From Nitrospirota bacterium (GTDB taxonomy: Bacteria > Nitrospirota > 9FT-COMBO-42-15 > HDB-SIOI813): a stretch of DNA of 9,901 nucleotides. Location of the stretch: assembly GCA_016214375.1 (NCBI GenBank), contig JACROQ010000129.1, positions 1 through 9,901 on the forward strand, in the 5' to 3' direction. Under the pieces are notes generated by a model. It worked only from the letters and a program-made list of their open reading frames with translations, was not told where the DNA came from and did not search any database. Position numbers and translations under genes: made by a program. Of the stretch, positions 6,581 to 9,901 are shown piece by piece. Within the stretch, counting starts at the first letter, position 1. Each line of letters starts with the position of its first letter.

Positions 6581-7369
6581 ATGGGGAGGCTTTTTTCTAC
6601 AACGATCCGCGTGATGTGGAGTCTTTGGGTTTTGTGGATCTTGGGGATCTTGGGCCCGATGACAGGGTGGGCGGAGATGGTCCACGCGGAGTGTCCGCCG
6701 GTCATCAAGATGACCTCTTCCAGTCCGGCCAACGGCTCTTCCGGTGTCTCCGTAGATACACCCATCACGATCACCTGGGATAAAGAGACGTTGCAAGTCC
6801 TGAGCGACCGCCTCAGGGATCTGAGGCCCGCCTTAGAGTCCATTAATATCGCCGGAGGCCGGTATCGCATGGGGACTCTCCTGACCACAGAATGGGGGAT
6901 TGGCGGGAAGGCTGCCCTGGAGGACAACCGGGAGGTGATCACCCCGGAGGCGCCGTTAGAGCCCGGGACTCAATACCGGGTGTGGACCTATCTCTACATG
7001 ACGATCAGAAATGACAAGATGGAATATTGCCCCAGGATGGGCGGAGAGATTATCTTTAAAACTGCCGGAGAGCCTCCGGAAGACGGGAACCCTGTCCGGG
7101 GCCTTGACCTCTCCACCCTTTATCACGAGGATGAATCCGGCAAGGCAATTCTTCAAGGATCGCTGACAGACCTGAACCTCCCTCTCCGCGTGATCACGAT
7201 CAGGGATAAGGCCATAGGACCTGTGCGTCTCATCGTCTATGAGGGGACCCCTCTCCTGAGACAGGGGAGCATGGTCACGTTAGACAGCCTCCGGAGCGGA
7301 GATATGATGGAAGTAACCCTCACCGGGGGGAGGGTGAGCTCAGTCATTCTACTTGACGTAGAACGCTAA
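6581..7369 (+). CDS. Exported protein with bacterial Ig-like (Big_5-type) domain, function unknown
   Basis: A 262-residue protein with an N-terminal signal segment (about residues 11-36, rich in Trp and Leu, probable cleavage near AHA/AEC). The stretch from about 43 (KMTSSSPANGSSGVSVDTPI) to about 162 resembles a Big_5 immunoglobulin-like domain, common in surface and periplasmic proteins. The last 60 or so residues (PVRLIVYEG...VTLDSLRSGDMMEVTLTGG) look like a small beta-barrel of the OB type. C38 and C150 could form a disulfide once outside the cytoplasm. GAAGGGG precedes the ATG by a few bases, and the gene starts 9 bases after the ferredoxin stop, so it is in the same operon. A substrate or enzymatic role is not visible; a structural or binding role is an inference. 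Confidence 0.7.
   Translation: MGRLFSTTIRVMWSLWVLWILGILGPMTGWAEMVHAECPPVIKMTSSSPANGSSGVSVDTPITITWDKETLQVLSDRLRDLRPALESINIAGGRYRMGTLLTTEWGIGGKAALEDNREVITPEAPLEPGTQYRVWTYLYMTIRNDKMEYCPRMGGEIIFKTAGEPPEDGNPVRGLDLSTLYHEDESGKAILQGSLTDLNLPLRVITIRDKAIGPVRLIVYEGTPLLRQGSMVTLDSLRSGDMMEVTLTGGRVSSVILLDVER
7347..7363. promoter_or_regulatory. Candidate BlaI-family operator
   Basis: TTCTAC (7347-7352) and GTAGAA (7358-7363) form a perfect 6-bp dyad separated by TTGAC. It lies on the -35 box of the blaI-type promoter, inside the end of the upstream gene. Members of this repressor family commonly bind short dyads and repress their own genes. Confidence 0.45.
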
Positions 7370-7381
7370 TCGTGGTATCAA
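7353..7381 (+). promoter_or_regulatory. Probable promoter of the blaI-type gene
   Basis: TTGACG (7353-7358), a 17-base spacer and TATCAA (7376-7381) match 9 of 12 consensus positions. The expected start is near 7388, which is the first ATG itself, so the message may be leaderless. This fits the lack of any ribosome site before the gene. Confidence 0.4.
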
Positions 7382-7387
7382 TCTTCT

Positions 7388-7816
7388 ATGAAACATCTCA
7401 TGTCAACCTTTAAGCCCCACAAGGCAGGACTGGGCCGTGTGCTTGGCGATCTTGAAAAGTCCGTGATGGATGTCCTCTGGGACAAGGGTGAGGTTACAGG
7501 CCGTGAGGTATTTGAAGAGATAGGCCGGGGAAGGCCGCTCGCCTTTACGACGATCCTGACTGTGGTGGACCGGCTTTTAAAAAAGGGCCTCATCCGGAGG
7601 GCGAAAAGGGGGAGGCTGTTTGTTTATACGGCCGCGATGTCAAGGGATGATTTTGTCAAGCAGGTATCCCATGAGGTGCTGCAGGGCATCATGGACATCT
7701 CGGCAAGCTCTGCAGCGTCTTCTTTTGTAGATATCCTTTATAAGACGAGCCCTCAGGAAGTCGAAAGATTATCAAGGTTGATTGAGGAAAAGAAGAGAGG
7801 GAAAAGCCGGAAGTGA
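7388..7816 (+). CDS. BlaI/MecI/CopY-family transcriptional repressor
   Basis: A 142-residue DNA-binding protein. The winged helix (about residues 20-82) has the family's LGDLEKSVMDVLW opening and the recognition segment AFTTILTVVDRLLKKGLIRRAKRGRLFVY. The C-terminal helices (about 85-135) would form the dimer. Classical relatives repress beta-lactamase or copper genes and are inactivated by a BlaR1/MecR1 membrane protease, but no such gene is adjacent, so the signal is unknown. The start may be ATG 7388 or ATG 7400 (MSTFKPHKAG); neither has a ribosome site. A dyad over the -35 box upstream suggests autoregulation. Its 3' end overlaps the convergent membrane protein gene by 64 bases. Confidence 0.9.
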   Translation: MKHLMSTFKPHKAGLGRVLGDLEKSVMDVLWDKGEVTGREVFEEIGRGRPLAFTTILTVVDRLLKKGLIRRAKRGRLFVYTAAMSRDDFVKQVSHEVLQGIMDISASSAASSFVDILYKTSPQEVERLSRLIEEKKRGKSRK

Positions 7817-8145
7817 GATGACAGCACCCTGAGGATAGAGAGGATGCCGATCAACATCCCGATCACCCCGAAGATGATCGCGTTGACTTTCCCGCCGACA
7901 GGTATTATAGTCTTGTACACCCAGATGAGGCCCTGAAAGCCTCTCCATTTTGTCTCAAAAAAATAACCGGCCAGGGAAAAGAGACCTCCGGTAAAGAGCA
8001 CGACTCCCCAGAGGAGGAGCGCTATGTCCTCGAGGAGGAGGAGGCCGGAGGGCGATGTGATGATCCTCAGGGCGATTTCACTGATGCCGATAGTGAGGAT
8101 GATAACAATCACTGTCCAGAGGGGTGGGAACCCGGATTTTTTCAT
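7753..8145 (-). CDS. Small integral membrane protein, family not recognised
   Basis: A 130-residue protein that I do not recognise. Three hydrophobic segments are plain: about residues 10-30 (WTVIVIILTIGISEI), 36-62 (LEDIALLLWGVVLFTGGLFSL) and 86-106 (NAIIFGVIGMLIGILSIL). The loop between the second and third contains FETKWRGFQGL. I chose the ATG at 8145 (MKKSGFPPLW), which gives a natural N-terminus; the ATG at 8160 would add MYNSP and face directly onto the divergent gene. No ribosome site is seen, but a TATAAT sits at the right distance for a leaderless message. Its last 64 bases are shared with blaI on the other strand. The long hydrophobic pattern across 390 bases makes a chance ORF unlikely. 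Confidence 0.65.
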   Translation of the reverse strand: MKKSGFPPLWTVIVIILTIGISEIALRIITSPSGLLLLEDIALLLWGVVLFTGGLFSLAGYFFETKWRGFQGLIWVYKTIIPVGGKVNAIIFGVIGMLIGILSILRVLSSHFRLFPLFFSSINLDNLSTS

Positions 8146-8151
8146 AGGGCT

Positions 8152-8180
8152 ATTATACAATGTACCGAACCTCCATGCAA
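8152..8180 (-). promoter_or_regulatory. Possible promoter of the minus-strand membrane protein gene
   Basis: Read on the minus strand, TTGCAT (plus 8175-8180), a 17-base spacer and a perfect TATAAT (plus 8152-8157) point at the ATG at 8145. The predicted start falls on that ATG. The -35 is poor (3 of 6). The box lies inside the start of the divergent gene. Confidence 0.35.
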
Positions 8181-8764
8181 TGGAGGCGCAGGCTCTATGA
8201 CGGGGTCCTTCACTGGTCCTCCACGCCGCATGCCATTAAGGCGCTCTTCCTGCTGGCCTTTGCAGAGTCTTCGTTTTTTCCCATCCCGCCCGATGTCCTC
8301 TTGATCGCCATGGTGCTTGTTGTCCCGGCCGGCGCCATGTGGTATGCCTTTGTCTGCTCTGTGGGCTTTGTCTTAGGGGGGGATGGCCGGATATGCCATC
8401 GGGTGGGGGGGTATGGGAGGTGGCGGACGGCATTTTTATCGGGCACGTCTTTTCCCGGGAGGTCTTTGATAAGGTTGTACAGGCCTATAATGACAATGCG
8501 TTCATCACCGTGCTGACCGCCGCATTTACGCCGATCCCCTACAAGGTAATCACGATCGCCGCCGGCGTGACTAAGATCAGCTTTCTCACGCTGGTCATTG
8601 CCTCTGTGATCGGCCGTTCCTCGCGTTTTTTCCTTGTCGCGGGTCTCATCTCCTACTTCGGCTCAGTCATGAAGGAAAAGATCGAGAAATACTTTGACTG
8701 GCTGGCCCTCGCCTTCTTCGCCCTCCTGATCGCAGGATTTCTGTTAGTCAAATATATCATGTGA
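8160..8764 (+). pseudogene. YqaA/DedA-type (SNARE-associated/VTT) membrane protein, two frameshifts
   Basis: This is one gene read in three frames. Bases 8160-8381 encode 74 residues, including the family's FAESSFFPIPPDVLL. Bases 8383-8409 encode MAGYAIGWG. Bases 8411-8761 encode VWEVADGIF through FTPIPYKVITIAAG to the end. Each switch falls in a run of seven G (8376-8382 and 8405-8411); with six G in each run the frame is open for 200 residues, the normal size for a YqaA-like protein. DedA/YqaA proteins have several membrane helices and act in membrane homeostasis, probably lipid transport. The start could be ATG 8160 or 8175; no good ribosome site is seen. Sequence error, true decay and slippage-based switching all remain possible. 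Confidence 0.85.
8170..8186. repeat. Perfect 7-bp dyad at the 5' end of the yqaA-like gene
   Basis: CCTCCAT (8170-8176) and ATGGAGG (8180-8186) are perfect inverted copies around GCA. The dyad covers the second possible start codon (8175) and the -35 region of the divergent gene. It could be an operator or an mRNA hairpin that limits initiation. Confidence 0.45.
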
Positions 8765-8782
8765 TATGAATTTCCCCCCCGC

Positions 8783-8811
8783 TTGACAAAAAGAAATTGT
8801 TCCTTTATTGT
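8783..8811 (+). promoter_or_regulatory. Sigma70-like promoter of the nuo operon
   Basis: A perfect TTGACA (8783-8788), a 17-base spacer and TATTGT (8806-8811, 4 of 6) lie in the 76-base gap before nuoA. The predicted start near 8818 gives a leader of about 23 bases carrying the ribosome site. A run of seven C (8774-8780) lies just upstream. Confidence 0.6.
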
Positions 8812-8840
8812 GATTCTCCACCACCACGAGGGGTTAAAGG

Positions 8841-9200
8841 GTGCTGATCACTTATCTCCCTGTCTTAGTCATAGTAGGCTTTGTTGTCTTCATTGCCTCT
8901 ATGGCCTTTTTTATCAATTCCCTCGTCAGTCCCAAGAATCCTACCCGGGAAAAACTCTTACCCTGGGAATGCGGCATGGAACCGATTGGAAATGCCGATG
9001 CAGGACACTTTAAAGTCCACTTTTTTATCATTGCCATCCTGTTTATCGTCTTTGACGTTGAGACCCTTTTCCTCTTTCCCTGGGCCGTTGTCTTAAGGGA
9101 TATAGGGATGTTTGCCTTTATAGAGATGTTTATTTTTATAGCCATCCTTGCAATAGGGTATGTCTATGCATGGAAAAAGGGGGCGTTGGAATGGGTGTAA
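8841..9200 (+). CDS. nuoA: NADH-quinone oxidoreductase subunit A
   Basis: NuoA is a membrane subunit of respiratory complex I, next to the quinone site. The 119-residue protein has three membrane helices (about 4-25, 59-81 and 88-110). It carries the conserved loop PWECGMEP (41-48) and the FDVE motif (71-74) in the second helix, whose acidic residues are important in the family. The start is a GTG at 8841, with GAGGGG (8828-8833) 7 bases ahead; no ATG fits better. It is the first gene of the nuo operon. Its last bases belong to a 17-bp tandem duplication that reaches into nuoB. Confidence 0.95.
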   Translation: MLITYLPVLVIVGFVVFIASMAFFINSLVSPKNPTREKLLPWECGMEPIGNADAGHFKVHFFIIAILFIVFDVETLFLFPWAVVLRDIGMFAFIEMFIFIAILAIGYVYAWKKGALEWV

Positions 9201-9224
9201 CAACAGAATGGGTATAACAACAGA
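9191..9224 (+). repeat. 17-bp tandem duplication at the nuoA/nuoB junction
   Basis: Positions 9191-9207 (ATGGGTGTAACAACAGA) and 9208-9224 (ATGGGTATAACAACAGA) are identical in 16 of 17 bases. The first copy holds the nuoA stop; the second holds the nuoB start. The first ATG is out of frame with nuoB and would encode only MGVTTEWV. Confidence 0.9.
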
Positions 9225-9690
9225 AGGGAATGTCCTGTTTACCACAGTGGATAATATTGTAAGCTGGGGGCGCAGGTCTGCCCTGTGGCCTATGACATTT
9301 GGTCTGGCCTGCTGTGCGATCGAGATGATCGCAGCGGGCTGTTCAAGGTATGACACCGACCGGTTTGGAATAATTTTTAGGGCTTCTACCAGGCAGTCGG
9401 ATGTCATGATTGTGGCAGGCACGATGACAAAAAAGATGGCCCCTGCAGTCAAGAGGCTCTATGCGCAGATGCCGGAGCCAAAATGGGTTATTGCCATGGG
9501 CGGCTGCGCCTCAGCAGGCGGGCCGTTCAATACCTATAGCGTGGTTCAGGGTACAGACCTCGTTGTCCCGGTGGATGTCTATATCCCCGGGTGTCCGCCC
9601 AGGCCGGAGGCGCTGCTGTATGGTTTCCTGCAGCTCCAGGAGAAGATCAAGAGGGAGATGCCGTCGGTTTTTGCCAAGTTTAAAGTCTAA
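9208..9690 (+). CDS. nuoB: NADH-quinone oxidoreductase subunit B
   Basis: NuoB carries the N2 [4Fe-4S] cluster that gives electrons to quinone in complex I. The 160-residue protein shows the ligands C35 and C36 (LACCAIEM), C100 (GGCASAGGPF) and C129 (PGCPPRPE). The segment FGIIFRASTRQSDVMIVAGTMT (52-73) is also characteristic. I chose ATG 9208, giving MGITTEGN; the frame is open back to 9160 but those extra residues overlap nuoA and resemble no NuoB N-terminus. The start is 7 bases after the nuoA stop, and the only good purine-rich site (GGGGG near 9177-9183) now stands far upstream because of the tandem duplication. Translation therefore probably depends on reinitiation after nuoA. Confidence 0.95.
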   Translation: MGITTEGNVLFTTVDNIVSWGRRSALWPMTFGLACCAIEMIAAGCSRYDTDRFGIIFRASTRQSDVMIVAGTMTKKMAPAVKRLYAQMPEPKWVIAMGGCASAGGPFNTYSVVQGTDLVVPVDVYIPGCPPRPEALLYGFLQLQEKIKREMPSVFAKFKV

Positions 9691-9844
9691 CAGGTTGTTG
9701 AAGAAGGCATGGAATGTCCAGGATTGTCATTCTGAGCGAAGCGAAGAATCTGATAAACAATGAGTTATCAGACCCTTCACGGAGTTTACCCTGAGCGTAG
9801 TCGAAGGGTTCAGGGTGACATTGCAGGACTTTTTCAACAACCTG
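9691..9844. mobile_element. MITE-like palindromic element with CTAA target duplication
   Basis: A 154-bp non-coding element with 28-bp imperfect terminal inverted repeats (9691-9718 and 9817-9844, 24 of 28 matching; the outer 12, CAGGTTGTTGAA, are perfect). It is flanked by CTAA at 9687-9690 and 9845-9848. Inside are a TGTCATTCTGAGCGAAGCGA-type module (9725-9749), a CTGATAA/TTATCAG hairpin (9750-9771) and two overlapping hairpins with ACCCTTC/GAAGGGT and ACCCTGA/TCAGGGT arms (9772-9816). The internal modules resemble short palindromic repeats widespread in bacterial genomes. No transposase is encoded, so movement would need one supplied elsewhere. Confidence 0.8.
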
Positions 9845-9861
9845 CTAAAGTTTGAGGAGGC

Positions 9862-9901
9862 ATGGAAGAGAAGGAGATAGAAAAAGAGTTACCCGCGCAG
9901 C
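9862..9901 (+). CDS. nuoC: Start of probable nuoC (or nuoCD), cut by window end
   Basis: Only 13 codons are visible (MEEKEIEKELPAQ), open to the window edge. GAGGAGG (9854-9860) lies ahead of the ATG but leaves only one base between them, so the GAGG at 9854-9857 may be what the ribosome uses. The call rests on position: NuoC or a NuoCD fusion normally follows NuoB. The peptide itself is too short to identify. Confidence 0.5.
   Translation, partial: MEEKEIEKELPAQ

Noticed and set aside
6455..6942. Two overlapping minus-strand open frames opposite the ferredoxin and Ig-like genes
   Set aside because: Composition is rich in Arg, His and Pro as expected from antisense reading; the sense genes have good starts, ribosome sites and motifs.
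8025..8045. GAG-rich tandem triplets in the minus-strand membrane protein gene
   Set aside because: They encode ordinary Leu and Glu codons of a hydrophobic helix; the run is short and not a convincing repeat.
8160..8764. The yqaA-like region as two separate overlapping genes
   Set aside because: Each half carries a different part of one conserved protein, and two single-base changes in G runs join them perfectly.
9691..9844. Repeat cluster as a CRISPR array or rho-independent terminator
   Set aside because: There are no regularly spaced identical repeats with unique spacers. The hairpins are inside an inverted-repeat-bounded element within an operon and lack a following U-tract.

Overview
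The window is a compact, almost fully coding stretch of a bacterial chromosome. It is moderately GC-rich by eye (no count was run), with short spacers and several start/stop overlaps. NADH-quinone oxidoreductase genes, an AMIN-domain cell-wall amidase (an outer-membrane, Gram-negative trait), a Tat pair and molybdenum-cofactor guanylylation genes suggest an anaerobic or respiring diderm. A Nitrospirota or Desulfobacterota-like lineage is my guess from gene style only; the sequence does not prove it.

Layout. (1) 33-2035, minus strand: an N-acetylmuramoyl-L-alanine amidase followed by truA. (2) 2036-2225: divergent control region with two good sigma70-like promoters facing right. (3) 2226-7369, plus strand: tatA, a tatB-like gene, a one-domain ModE-like regulator, mobB, a mog/moaB-family gene, mobA, moeA, a four-cluster NapG-like ferredoxin with a twin-arginine motif, and an exported Ig-like protein. 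Overlaps and close spacing suggest one long transcript. A strong dyad resembling a ModE box lies at the end of the regulator gene, just before mobB. (4) 7347-7816: a BlaI/MecI-type repressor with a probable promoter of its own and a dyad over its -35 box. (5) 7753-8764: a small membrane protein on the minus strand, convergent with and overlapping blaI, and divergent from a YqaA/DedA-type membrane protein gene broken by two one-base insertions, each in a run of seven G. (6) 8783-9901: a strong promoter, nuoA, nuoB and the start of a probable nuoC. A 154-bp palindromic MITE-like element with 28-bp imperfect terminal inverted repeats and a CTAA target duplication sits between nuoB and nuoC.

How the genes fit together. 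The Mob/Moe proteins finish the molybdenum cofactor (molybdate insertion, then guanylylation to an MGD-type cofactor). MGD enzymes that fold in the cytoplasm are usually exported by Tat, and a NapG-like polyferredoxin would pass electrons to such an enzyme. Region 3 therefore reads as a maturation-and-export unit for respiratory molybdoenzymes, although no molybdoenzyme, tatC or moaABC gene is present in the window.

The most useful oddities are the ModE-box-like dyad, the clean MITE insertion in the nuo operon, the 17-bp tandem duplication at the nuoA/nuoB junction, the double poly-G frameshift, the blaI operator/promoter arrangement, and a 21-bp tandem repeat in moeA that coincides with an apparent Asp-to-Asn change in a conserved motif.
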